NCBI GenBank assembly: GCA_024196135.1
Contig: JAMQCK010000303.1
Location: forward strand, 1-29,645
Reading direction: 5' to 3'
Source: Pleurotus ostreatus/Saccharomyces cerevisiae fusant
Taxonomy: Eukaryota > Opisthokonta
Length of the DNA: 29,645 nt
The notes under the pieces are model-generated. The model was not told where the DNA came from, ran no database searches, and was given only the letters and a program-made list of their open reading frames with translations. Every line of letters begins with the position of its first letter. The stretch's first letter is position 1. Shown piece after piece: positions 19,889 to 29,645 of this stretch. Made by a program: the position numbers and the translations under genes.

Positions 19889-20651
19889 TTACTTGCCAGA
19901 AGTCGAGTAGTCACGGGGACACGAGGTTGTGCAGCGAAAGTCTAGCAACGCGTACATTACAACGCAGAGAAAGGCCGCCATCGCGTAAAGGACGAAGAGC
20001 GAGAAGTAGAGGAAGGGGCGCTGGAGGTCCTGGAATACACGTCAATAAAGATCGTCAATAGAAACCCACAAACGCCACTCGCCTGCCAGGTCGGCGTCAG
20101 CACGATAACCTCGTCCTTGAAGCGGGTCCAAAGACGGCGCGCCTCATCCCAGTCGATGAGACCGCGCTGCAGCGCGACCGTGGTCGAGCTTTGCGGTGCG
20201 TTCGCCGCCCCTGGTGGCCCGCCACCATCCCGTGTCGCGCACGCCCTCGCCCATTCCTGCATCTTCTCCATCTCATGCAGCAAACTTTCCATCCCCAAGA
20301 TTTGCAGTAGCTGTTGCTCCTCATTCAGCAGTCGCAGCTGATCCTCAAGTAGCCGTATCGTATTCTCGAGCTGCCGCTGCTCCGCATCGCGCTCCACGAG
20401 CCGCGGGACGTCGTTCACCTGCACGCCGAGGATGCGGATGGGCGGGCGACCAAGCGTGCTCGCGCGGCAGATCGGGCAGGCGGATAGCGAGCCCTTCGCG
20501 CAGGACTCGCAGGAGGCGTGTCCTAACAAGAGCGCGTCAGCAGCAACGAGACGGAGGGGGTGTAGAAAGGCGTACCACAGTTGGAGTAGAGCAGCCACCG
20601 TTCCGGAAACTGGGTGTCCTTGTGGCAAAGACGACAAGTGGCGTCGCGCAT
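19889..20651 (-). CDS. RING finger / coiled coil / membrane protein, paralogue 4 (short form)
   Basis: Exons 20651-20576, 20522-20074 and 20029-19889 give 221 residues, the shortest and most divergent copy. The RING has MRDATCRLC, SNCGHASCESC and LSACPIC; the Trp before CP is replaced. A coiled coil spans about 65-115 (ENTIRLLEDQLRLLNEEQQ), then a Gly/Ala-rich patch and IDWDEARRLWTRFKDEV. The C-terminal exon holds a membrane segment, FLYFSLFVLYAMAAFLCVV, followed by 20 polar residues. It has lost two introns relative to its sisters. Intron 2 uses donor gtttgt and is 44 bases. An in-frame upstream start would add 26 residues; the inner ATG fits the sister genes. A TATA-like TTATATGG is about 80 bases upstream. 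Confidence 0.87.
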
Positions 20652-22035
20652 GCCGAGAACTGGTATGCGGTGGTGTGTGGTTAGAAGAAGCACCGGTGGT
20701 CGCGGATTCAACTGCTTCAACCGAGCCATATAAGCAACATCGAAGAGGCCACTCCATGGATCATCTCTCTTTGTGAGGCGTACTGAAGGTCAACGATAAT
20801 GATATCATGTACAGAGCGTACAGGTGGCGCAGGGAGTAGCGTGGGACATCATCAAATGACTGTGGGTGGATGGTTTGGGCTACTGAGAATCAAGTCGGCC
20901 TCTGAGAGTCGTCGATACAAGGCAATAGACGCAGATGGACGTGAGCAGCCTCATGTAGACAAGATAGGCCTCGAGCAGGCAGAGGCGTCAGGCCACGCAA
21001 AGATATGGATGTCCTTCAGGGTCAAGGATAGGCCGCGATGCTTGTAGAAGCGAGGCCGCGTAGGAAGGGAATCACCAGTGCGAAGGACGGGAAGGTCTGG
21101 CAAGATGGCGATTATGATGGTGGTTCGAGGGCAACAAGCGAATGTCCGAAAGCGGAAATTCTAGGAAAGGATTAGACTTTGATCCGCGCCACGCGCTTCA
21201 GCTGCACGTCCAAACTGCTGCTTTGCTACCTTGTCCCCAGCCACATACCGTCCACCGCTATATCCTCCTTCATCCTGCCGCCAGACATTCATCTACGTAT
21301 AATCGTATACTTTTCGCCGTTGGCAAGACGATACTTGCTGAAGCTTTGGAGGGTCACAACCCGGTACCTCGAAGCCCCGTCCCTCTGTTGTAGCGATTCC
21401 TTCACGAGAGAACGATATACAGGCTTCCACGTGCAATTATAAGCCCGACCAATATGTTCTCCTCGCTGCAGTAGCCTCTACGGGACTCTCGCCGCCTTCT
21501 GAGTCGCAAAGATATCGATAAGGAAGACTTGCGCTTACGACTCGTTGACTCTCGTTGACGACTCGGAAAAGTGTCCGTCTTGATGACTTCAATCGCCTTG
21601 ATTTGCTTTGCCGAGCTCGGGGACTAGAGCACATTCCCCCTTGCCCTGAGCTGACTGACTGCCATCGCGAATGCCCGGAGAGATCGACTGACCGGATGCA
21701 CACGTCACATCTGAGACCCAATCTCACGAACGCAGGCCGAGACCACCGACGCCGACGAGCACTCATCGACGCCGGGGACGACGTCCACGATGCCCAAGCA
21801 CCCCGGCAAACGTCCAGCTCGCACCACAAGCACACCTCGGGAAGGCCTTGGAAGTATCGGCAGTCGCCCACGCCAGTGACAAATTACGCCACCATCGTTC
21901 CTGATCACACTGTTCCTCCCGAACCGTCAAAATGAAAAGCTGTTTGCGCCCCTCTCCACCCACCACCATCCTACCCCCATGCATACCCGTTTGTGAGCGC
22001 TATCCCCCCTCCCTATCCACCTGGCAGCACGCGCC
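20652..22035. other. intergenic, no gene seen
   Basis: 1.38 kb between the heads of RING paralogue 4 and the receptor-like gene. Open frames are short, without motifs, and include no RING remnant. The stretch 21122-21157 resembles the sequence upstream of paralogue 1. The right end (about 21940-22030) is C/T-rich, as expected of a fungal promoter or 5' leader before the receptor-like gene. Confidence 0.5.
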
Positions 22036-23519
22036 ATGAACATGCAGCCCGGCTACGTCTGCACGGACGACGAATGGGAGCGATATCAGAACAATGATAC
22101 CACCATCTACTGCCTCTCGCGCGGGGAGAGCATCGGGCTTATGGTGTGTAGCAAGCTCTCTGTACTCGACCTCTCACTGATCGGTCCTCCTCAGATCACT
22201 GCAGAATGCGGCCTGCTGTCCCTCCTCGCAGTCGGATACGTCTTCGCAGTTATCTTCGTACGCAAACTTCCCTTCACCCGCACTCCCCCCACCCATTCTC
22301 ACACCTCGTAAAGCGGAACTTCGCTCGCCACGTCCACTACACGCGCGGAACCCCTGCCCAATGGCGCATCGTCTCGCAAGCCATGGACGTCTTTATGGTC
22401 CGTCCCCTCTCCTCTTCCCGCCCACGCACCCCGCTGACCCCGCGCAGCTTAACCTCTTCTTCTCCGATCTCGTTCAAGCGCTTGGCGCCGTCATGGACAT
22501 ACGCTGGATCCACAACGGCGTCGTCAAGACGGGCGGCTTCTGCACCGCGCAGGGAGTCATTCAGCAGCTCGGTGAAGCCAGCGTGGCGATGACGACGCTC
22601 GCGATCACGCTCGCCACCTTCATCGGCGTGTGGTGTGGCAAGCTCGCCTCGCCGCGCGTTGCGACCGGCGTCGTCGCCTGCATCTGGATCTACAACATCA
22701 TCATGACCTCGGTCGGAAGTGGACTCTATGACGAGGGGAGCGATCCCTACGTCGTGCCTACTCCCGTATGTGCCCTGCCGTTGCGAAGCGATTCGTGGGA
22801 CTGATTCAATCGCGTAGTACTGGTGCTGGATCGGCGACAAGTACTTCGGATTCCGGCTCGCTGGCGAGTATATTTGGTTCTGGATCACCCTCTGCGCCTC
22901 CTTCCTCCTCTACATCCCCCTCTATCTCTGGAGCCGCGGCAACATCACCATCGACGACACCCGCTGGTGGCGCTTCAGCATCCACAGCGTCAAGAACGAC
23001 CCGCAAGCCGACCCGACCGGACGCCGGAAGCAGGCGCTCATCATGATAGCGTGCGTCTCCACTGCTCTGCATCACCCGTGTCACCCCGCTGATCCCATAT
23101 CACCCTCCAGCTACCCCCTCGTCTACTCCGTCCTCGTCCTCCCGCTCAGCGTCGTGCGCTGGATCGGGTTCCTCGATACGGGTCCTGAGCCGCCCGCGCT
23201 CACCATGACCGTGATCTCCATCTACGGCCTCTCCGGCTTCGCCAACGTCCTCCTCCTCCGCCTCACCCGCCCGAACTCCGTGCTCTTCGGCCGCAGTAGC
23301 ATGACGAAGACAGCGCATCAAGCGCACGGTGTCACGCTCGATATGCGCCGGCGTCCGCGGGAGAGCGGGGAGCAGTACCGGAGCGCGACGAAGCGGCCCG
23401 GGGACGACCTTGGTCTCGGGCGATTGGCGACGAGAGAAGGAGACGATAATCGGTCGACGGGCGATTTCTCGAACTTCGAGAGCGAGGGGAGATTCAGCAC
23501 GTACACGGAGGAGACTTGA
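22036..23519 (+). CDS. seven-transmembrane receptor-like protein (cAMP-receptor/Git3-like fungal GPCR)
   Basis: Exons 22036-22143, 22195-22257, 22314-22397, 22448-22765, 22818-23050 and 23111-23519 encode 404 residues. Seven hydrophobic segments are visible at about 37-57, 82-106, 115-145, 153-176, 206-226, 269-288 and 297-320. The short N-terminus carries a possible N-glycosylation site (NDT) and two Cys. The conserved-looking DLVQALGAVMDIRWI in helix 2 and FCTAQGVIQQLGEASVA leading into helix 3 fit the fungal GPCR-like proteins related to cAMP and glucose receptors. After helix 7 (YGLSGFANVLLLRLTRPN) comes an 80-residue Arg/Ser-rich cytosolic tail. Such receptors signal through G proteins, but the ligand here is unknown. 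Intron 3 uses donor gtccgt. Membrane topology is firm; the receptor role is inferred. Confidence 0.85.
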
Positions 23520-24145
23520 GTCGGCCCATGGAAAGCTTGCGATCGGTTATACGTGCAGTCAGAGTGAAGGTAACATTGCGTGGATGGATTTCTACTTTCG
23601 TTCGTTGGGTCTGTGGGGGACAGCTTCCTGGTATCACTACTAATCGCCTTAGTATCCTTAGCAGTCGGCCTATGCCGACTGCTTCCCCGATCCTCTGTTC
23701 TCTCATCTTCCTTCACCCATCTTCTCGACGCCATCTAATCTTCGTCTCTTCCTGGTGACTACCCATACCATCACACTACCCTGCGTCTTATTCTACTGGA
23801 TTCCGCCTTACTTGCTCTTCGCGTTCGACGACCGTCCTGCTTTCCACGGACATCTCGCTCCTTACTAACAACAGTAACGTTCCCAATGTATTAGTAGTGA
23901 TTGTAGCCCCATCGTTGCCTTATCGGCCTACGTATATAATGCTACTGCTTTAGATGTTTAAACGAAGGAAAGGAAGCATGCACTGCAAGCAAATGGCTCT
24001 CAGAAGCGACGGTAACACCGAATCGCTGATCGACCTCATGAACTGCATGAGAGGCGGCGTTCATCGTGATTATTTTCCCATATGGAAGGCATTGTCTGTT
24101 GTCGTTGATCGGAATCAAACCGTCCCCGCTTGCTTCCGTCCGTCA

Positions 24146-24265
24146 TGACTCTCCTTCGGATGCACTCTCTCGGGCGCCGGAAGTAGTCTTCCTCCCATCG
24201 CGAAGATGCTCCTTCGCGTCGTGAAGCAGTCCCTCGGGCGCCGCGAAGATGCCGCCTCGGACCGT
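24146..24265. repeat. degenerate 21-22-bp tandem repeat
   Basis: About five units, each close to CTCCTCGGGCGCCGCGAAG plus ATG or AGT. Boundaries are near 24167, 24188, 24209, 24231 and 24252. One unit contains a perfect hairpin, CGCGAAG with CTTCGCG. In one minus-strand frame the units read as seven-residue blocks such as REGASSR and WEEDYFR, similar in style to the repeat near 28 kb. Confidence 0.6.
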
Positions 24266-24367
24266 CTGTGCAACTCACTTCCCTTCTAGTCGACCTCGAA
24301 CATGATGCGTGAATACAACTGAGATTGTATCGCGATTTACTGGCTCTGGTTCTTTATCGCCTGTCTT

Positions 24368-24429
24368 TCGAATGCTTTGACGCCGTCAGTCGAATGCATT
24401 GCCCGTCAGTTGAATGCATCGCCCGTCAA
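24368..24429. repeat. 20-22-bp tandem repeat, three units
   Basis: Units start at 24368, 24390 and 24410. The last two differ at three positions (TCGAATGCATTGCCCGTCAG and TTGAATGCATCGCCCGTCAA). Confidence 0.7.
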
Positions 24430-24567
24430 TGTAACCCATTGACTCCTCCTTCTCCGCACGGGTACCATCATGTCCCATCTTGACGATGCTCTCCACGGCC
24501 GCTGGCGTTGGTAACCAGGGAGCTTGCCCTCTGTAAACCACCTACTTCATCGTCGCGAAGGTGCAGT

Positions 24568-26099
24568 ATGCAAAGCATAGCAGCGCGCGGTGTCCTCCTC
24601 GCCTCGCTCGTCTCAAGCGTGCTAGCCAAACCGCACAACACCACGATGGACGATGATCCTTACCCTACAGACCGTGCTAGGATCGTGTATGAGCCTGCGT
24701 CGGCGTGGGTGGAGGGACAGCGATGTCCAGGTATGTCATATGAGTCTTTCCCCGTACGAACCGTAGATGCTCACCTCTCTCGTCCTGTCTGCCTCAGGCT
24801 GTCATGCACAGCCAGACAAGAGCCAGCTATTCAACGGTAGCTGGCACGATACGACGGACGATGGCGATCGAGACATCGAGAACACCACCATGACAATAAG
24901 CTTCGTCGGTGCGTGGTGCTTCTTCTATCCCACCTATTACTTCGACTAAGCTGCCGCAGGCTCCGGCATCTACCTCTTCGGCGTCCTCGACAACAATAAC
25001 ACCGCGCTGACTGGCACGATGGCGAACTACGACTTCATTCTAGATGGCGTGTACGATGGCAACTTCCACCACGACCCCGATAATACATCATCAGTTGCAT
25101 ACATCTACGACGTTCTTTGTGAGTAGCCAGTGCGCCGTCGGTATGAGCTGTTACCTGATCGCTCCCTGATCGTCTCGAAAGTCTACAAGGTCACTGATCT
25201 AAAGGACGAAGCGCACGAGCTGGTCGTCAACATTGCAGGGGGCAATGGCGTGGAACAAGCCTCCCTGATGCTCTTTGATTACTTCACTGTGACGTGCGTC
25301 CAAGTTCTGATTCCCAAGAACCAGTATTTATATCTGATTTTTTATTCGCAGGTACGACAGCGATGAAGAGGAATCGTTGAGCTCCAAGACGCCTTCTTCC
25401 ACCAACCCCTCTGGAAAAACGGCCACGATAACTGGAACCAGCTCCGCACCTTCGGGATCGCAAACCATCGAGCATACAGGTGGAAACTTATCGCGAACAA
25501 GCATAGGCGCCATCGTTGGTGGGGCATTAGGCGGTCTCGCCCTAGTCGCCTTTGCGCTGGTTTTCTTCTTGTGCATGCGCAAGAGGAGACGGGCGCGTCA
25601 ACCCAAGCAGGAACCGCAATACACGCAACCCTTCCTCGCCCATCTCAAGACGCAGGAAGAGGCAAGCATGGGTCGGACACAATGTGAGTCTGCGCAGTTA
25701 CTTGGGGGATTTGGTGGACTGAACGAAAATGCAGTGATAATCCCTCCTATGAAGCTCTCGCCGCTGCGCTCAAGTCCGAACGTTACGTCGCCGTCATCAT
25801 CGAGAGCGCGCTCCGACATAGACAAGCGGGTGCGAGACATGGAGGCGCGAGTGATGACGCTCCAGACGCGAGCCTCACAGAGGGCAGCCGTCTCTGAGGG
25901 TCGTAGAAATCAACGCGGTCGTGCCCTTGCATCACCAAGTCTTAATCCAGGACAGGCCTCCGACGACGAGGCCCCTGCTCTGCGACACCAGATAGATGCC
26001 CTCCAGACCGAGATCGCCAGGCTGCGCGCCGAGCAACAGCGTCAGACGATGGTCGAACCGCCACCAGCGTATACGACTGCGAGGAATTCGGCGATGTAG
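24568..26099 (+). CDS. single-pass membrane protein with secreted ectodomain, unknown function
   Basis: Exons 24568-24730, 24798-24908, 24960-25118, 25182-25293, 25352-25683 and 25735-26099 give 413 residues. It starts with a signal peptide ending near VSSVLA, then an ectodomain of about 165 residues with sequons and blocks GSWHDTT, TISFVGSGIYLFGVLDNNN and MLFDYFTVTYDSDEEE. A Ser/Thr-rich stalk follows, then a Gly-rich membrane helix (about 233-256, IGAIVGGALGGLALVAFALV) and a basic stop, RKRRR. The cytosolic tail is polar with a coiled-coil piece, HQIDALQTEIARLRAEQQ. Layout resembles fungal wall-sensor-like and agaricomycete-specific membrane proteins; no function can be named. The 51-base intron 25684-25734 has no stop, so retention would give 430 residues. 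Confidence 0.82.
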
Positions 26100-26930
26100 T
26101 CGTTTGCGATGTAAGACGGTGAATAGAACTCGAAGTCGATATGTATATTCCTCGGTGTGCGTTGTAGGACGAGGAGCGCATCGGACGACAGTCGCGGTGC
26201 AATGATTGACTGTTTGCTGGGATCAGTGGAGTGGAGGCGATGGACGATAGACGGATGGTGCCACAAAGGGAGATGAACAGTGCCACAAAAGATTGCCACT
26301 CGCCCTGATGAGCGGGAGATGAGCTACTTCACGCATCGCTCCAGGTCTGAGGAGCTACTTCTGGCAACATGCCATCTCCGAGGATATGAAGTGTGCTGAG
26401 ACCGAGGGCTCGGCGATCCAGAGCATATTCGCGCGAGGCGTGATCCAATCGGTAATCGCCTTTTCACTGCAATGAATGGGTGCTCCGAGCGATCCTTGAG
26501 GTGGTGCGCGAGAGACTGAAGATTGGAGTTGAGATGAATTGTGGAGGGGCGGGTGGAGAGGCGAAGGTTATGCATGTGGATGTGGTCGGAGCAGTGAAAG
26601 GGTCTGCGTGTCAGACAAGGTTTAGCTGCGCCAACGGAGGTGTGATAGAAGGGCAGGTGTCTCTGGCATCTCACGCTGGCCACAAAGGATTTTCGCAAAG
26701 TATATAAAGTGGAGCGATAATTCATTTGACGCGCAAAGTTCATGAATCGCCACCGAATACAGTCGACTCGCTTGACGAGTGCGGTAGGTGGATCGCCATG
26801 CGTGAGGCTGGCGGAGTTGCAACTCGGACGAGCCCCAGTATGACCAACGCGTAAGTAGTCGCCGATACAACATCACATCCGCATACCCGTGAGGAAGGTG
26901 CGTATACGCGCGCAGTCAAAGGAGCAGCGA

Positions 26931-27162
26931 GAAGGCGTGCGTACTCTCCGGGGCTTCACGAGGGCCTGCGCACTCTCCGGGGCTTCGCGAAGGCTTACGA
27001 ACCCGTCGGCGTTGAGAGAAGGCGTGCGAGCCCTTCGTTGTTGAGAGAAGGCCTACGTATTCACCGGACTGGCGAGACGGGAGGATTGACCTCCGGCGGC
27101 GAGAGATGGCGTACGCGCTCTTCGGCGATGCGAGAAGGCCGGCGCACGAATGACTGATGTGA
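26931..27162. repeat. 29-bp minisatellite, eight units
   Basis: Units start at 26931, 26960, 26989, 27018, 27047, 27076, 27105 and 27134, exactly 29 bases apart. Each begins with GAAGGC or a close variant (GAGGGC, GACGGG, GATGGC). The first two share CTCTCCGGGGCTTC; later ones are more diverged and the eighth fades out. As 29 is not a multiple of three, the repeat is not maintained as a protein repeat. Confidence 0.85.
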
Positions 27163-27966
27163 AGACTTGAAGGTCGTGTGCACGGTCGGCGTTTGGGAGG
27201 CAGAGGCGGAGGGCCGCTCGGAGGGGCGTCAACATCCACTCCAAGCCTGGTATAGGAGCAAACGGCGATAGAGCTTCTCTTGGGCATTCCTGCAGAGGCT
27301 CATTAGACTGCTGCCGCGGCCCAGACTGCGGTAGACGCTCCAGGGTTTGTGAGAGTCACACAGAGCATCGTAAGGTCGCAATGTTCAGTTCGTTCAGCTC
27401 CCCGCGGGGTCACAATTATTGCATTGTGGGGTACGCGCTGCTGAATATATCGTCCTGCGAGGTACGAGGAGACCTTTTCGGTATTCAACGTGCCATATGG
27501 ACCAGGGGCGAACAAACGCATTGTTCCTTTCCGGGAAGGCGGGGTATGAGCGGATGAAAGGCGCCCATAGTTATAGACGGCGTCATGCGCGCATAAAGGT
27601 GCCGAAAGAGCGGGCTGCTATATTAGCTCGGGATGCCATTGTTGACAGACGCACCGGAGGGAGAGCTGGCGAGAAGTGCGGGGCAGTAGGTAGCCGGCGG
27701 TGACTTTGAGACGCCGGTGGTGGAGGATTGTTGACCGGTCTTGGATTGGGCGCGTTGCATGGACTACAGGCGAGCAGGGTGCACTAAGGGTGCCTCCGAG
27801 AGACTAAAGACGCGTCCGATGGACCTAAACAGCGTTGCATTCATAGGCTAGGACATCAGTGGATCAACCAGAAAGGCGCTGAGTATGAACGACCTGTAGA
27901 TCCCGGCGGATGAATAGTAAAAGAAGACGTGCTTTGAGGTAGCTTTGTGAGCATCGAGGATGTCAA

Positions 27967-28197
27967 GAAGGAGCGAGGTGAGCGCGAGAAGGTGATGTGT
28001 ACGAGCGAGAAGCGGAAAAAGGCTTCGGAAGGGAGAAATGACGGTCCTCTCGGGCGAAATGATATTCTTCTCGGACAATTCGAGGCTTCTTCCAGGCAAA
28101 ATATTGCTCGTCTTCGACAAAACGACGCTGCCTGCGAGCGGAAAAGCGCTCCCTTCGGGCGGAAGAGTTGCTTCTACCGGGCATCGGGGAAGAATGC
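27967..28197. repeat. 21-bp minisatellite, about eleven units
   Basis: The period is 21 bases from 27967 to about 28197. The central units are clearest (28052 onward: GGGCGAAATGATATTCTTCTC, then diverging copies). All three frames of each strand largely stay open because the period is a multiple of three. The plus frame gives blocks like GRNDGPL and GRNDILL; minus frames give AREDRHF and VREEYHF. There is no independent sign that it is translated. Confidence 0.75.
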
Positions 28198-28872
28198 GGG
28201 GGAATTCATTGAGGAGCGCTGTACCTGGCGGTGGTCCGAGTCCGGGGAATGTTCCGCTCCATCGAGGCAGTCTGACTTTCGGCAGCTGGCGTTTGCTCGG
28301 GATGACTGGAGGACAGCCTCCATGGACCGCCAGCAAGCTCCGTGCTCGGTGAAAGAGGCCGGCAGACGGGATCTGATGAACTGATAGTCCGGCTGGTATG
28401 GTACTGAGGCGGAGAGGCGTTTGGCGACGCGTAGAAAGGCGTGGCCGGACTACACAGACGCGATGGGCTGATGACGTTGCCGAGCGCGCTGCTCACGTCA
28501 AGGGGCGGGCGACGCGCGCACTACGGCCGCGCGAAGGGCGATAAGGGCAGCGATGACGACGGGCGGGCAGAGCGAGAAGCGGTGCTGGGCGCAATGAATC
28601 GTGGGGCGGCGGTCGGGCTAAACTGGCGCATCGGGCGGCGGGCCCCGTGTTTGTGCGAGGCAAGCGACTCTCTCATTCGCCTGGCCAGGCGCGCCACATT
28701 TGTAGAGCACAGGCAGACGGGCGTGCAGCTGGCAGGATTTGTAGGCGCGCAGCGAGTCTAGGCGGGCGGCGTCAAGGCAACGAGGCCGGCGTGTTTGGCG
28801 CTGTTTGTGCTGTGAGGTCATCGGGCGATTCGAGGCGGGACTCCAAATTCTCGTGCGCTCTCCAACTCGGTC

Positions 28873-29645
28873 ATGAACAAACTCCATCGGCGGTCCTCGT
28901 CCCATTCCTCCTTGCCATCGCCACCCACGACGTCTGCAAAGTTGCGCAAGGCGTCGCCCATGTCCCCGACCTCTCTCCCGTTTCCCCCGCTCCCCTCGCC
29001 CCACCATCTTCCAAAGCGGCATGCTTCCTTCGACAGCCCCCGCGAGGTCCCGCTGCCCTCGCCCCAGCTCAACCGCGAACAGCAGCCAGGCGGCTTCCCG
29101 TTTCCAAAGGTCAACATGCCAACCCAGCCCATGCCCCAGCCGCCGCACGACCTCCAGCCCCAGGACGTACCTCCTCCACCCGACGACAACCCCAGTCGCC
29201 GCAGTAGCCAGACAGAAGAGCGCGACTCGCTTTCAGAGTGGACCGACGTGTCCTCCAGCCTGCCCGCGATGCACTCGCCAGCCCAGGCCCCGACGCCCGT
29301 GCACCCGTATCCGCGCCCGTACTCGCTGCCTGATGGCCCACATGCCGCCCGTCGCCAGCCCGACCTCACGCCCGAGCCAAAGGTCGCGGGGCCCAGTGGC
29401 GTCGATCGCAGCTCCTCCGCCTCCCTCCCGCTCCCGATGCAGATACCCTACAGCACCCTGCCGCGGGTCGACGGCCAGCCGACGACGCGGGCGCCGACGG
29501 CAACCACATCTGCACCGCCAGCCACACCAGCAACGCCCGCGCGCACTGCGCCGCCCTCCGCGTTCACATATCGTGGGAAGGCGCCGCGCCCCATCAGCGA
29601 CGAGGAGCTCGATGAGCACCCGACGGCCATACCGCGCGCCGCCGT
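28873..29645 (+). CDS. proline/serine-rich protein, 5' part, truncated by window end
   Basis: An open frame of 257 codons runs from ATG at 28873 to the last base without a stop. An in-frame TGA lies 60 bases upstream (28813-28815), and this ATG is the first after it. The sequence is low-complexity and probably disordered: MNKLHRRSSSHSSLPSPP, repeated SPxx and PLPSP motifs, PHDLQPQDVPPPPDDN, an acidic patch ERDSLSEWTDVSS, then Thr/Ala/Pro runs and AFTYRGKAPRPISDEELDEH. Many SP/TP sites suggest phosphorylation by proline-directed kinases. Any folded domain would be beyond the window. The opposite-strand Gly/Arg-rich frames are shadows. The product cannot be named. Confidence 0.7.
   Translation, partial: MNKLHRRSSSHSSLPSPPTTSAKLRKASPMSPTSLPFPPLPSPHHLPKRHASFDSPREVPLPSPQLNREQQPGGFPFPKVNMPTQPMPQPPHDLQPQDVPPPPDDNPSRRSSQTEERDSLSEWTDVSSSLPAMHSPAQAPTPVHPYPRPYSLPDGPHAARRQPDLTPEPKVAGPSGVDRSSSASLPLPMQIPYSTLPRVDGQPTTRAPTATTSAPPATPATPARTAPPSAFTYRGKAPRPISDEELDEHPTAIPRAA

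Larger units (their letters stand above)
23520..24567. other. intergenic with two small tandem repeats
   Basis: Downstream of the receptor-like gene. No gene is supported. It contains degenerate 21-22-bp units at 24146-24265 and a 20-22-bp repeat at 24368-24429. Confidence 0.5.
26100..28872. other. 2.8 kb gene-poor, repeat-containing region
   Basis: No frame here shows a known family or a consistent exon chain. It contains two minisatellites (26931-27162 and 27967-28197) and, at 26252-26290, a short imperfect duplication around GTGCCACAAA. From about 28480 onward GC content rises. The long open frames opposite the gene at 28873 are composition shadows. Confidence 0.5.

Noticed and set aside
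20652..22035. Possible fifth RING paralogue or remnant
   Set aside because: No Cys/His finger pattern or membrane tail could be found on either strand.
22337..22888. 183-codon minus-strand frame
   Set aside because: Antisense to receptor-like exons with clear membrane helices; no motif of its own.
26931..27162. CRISPR-like array
   Set aside because: The 29-bp units are directly adjacent with no spacers, and the genome is eukaryotic; it is a minisatellite.
28618..29369. Gly/Arg-rich minus-strand frames of 176 and 183 codons
   Set aside because: They are the reverse of a Pro/Ser-rich plus-strand frame; composition alone explains them.

Overview
The window is nuclear DNA of a filamentous basidiomycete, most likely an Agaricomycete. 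Genes are compact, GC-rich and split by many 44-60 base GT-AG introns. One gene is a FunK1-type kinase, a family expanded in mushroom-forming fungi, and there is an F-box protein of the common agaricomycete coiled-coil type. Gene models below were assembled by hand from reading frames, splice signals and family conservation. All spliced models keep frame across every junction. No transcript or database evidence was available.

Layout. 1-1532 (+): 3' part of a FunK1 kinase gene. 1533-3257: no convincing gene. 3258-3797 (-): small CoA-binding-fold protein. 4828-6906 (+): membrane-anchored cysteine synthase with 14 exons. 6964-8619 (-): F-box protein, tail to tail with the synthase. 8907-9491 (-): small secreted protein. 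10255-13002 (-): POT/PTR2 peptide transporter with 18 exons. 13555-14798 (+): D-amino acid oxidase, sharing a 552-base divergent promoter with the transporter. 15103-20651 (-): four tandem paralogues encoding RING finger, coiled coil and C-terminal membrane segment. 22036-23519 (+): seven-helix receptor-like protein. 24568-26099 (+): secreted or single-pass membrane protein. 26100-28872: gene-poor and rich in minisatellites. 28873-29645 (+): start of a proline/serine-rich protein that runs off the window.

How the genes fit together. Three neighbours handle nitrogen and sulfur: cysteine synthase, peptide importer and D-amino acid oxidase. The last two are divergent, with GATA-type sites between them, which suggests joint use of peptides and D-amino acids as nitrogen sources. 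The four RING genes look like a local expansion of a family of membrane-tethered ubiquitin ligases, and they are the most striking unit here. All four have a first coding exon of exactly 76 bases, with intron 1 splitting the zinc finger at the same codon. Further items are a perfect 27-bp inverted repeat lying upstream of two divergent genes, microexons down to 6 bases, and two minisatellite types (29-bp and about 21-bp units).
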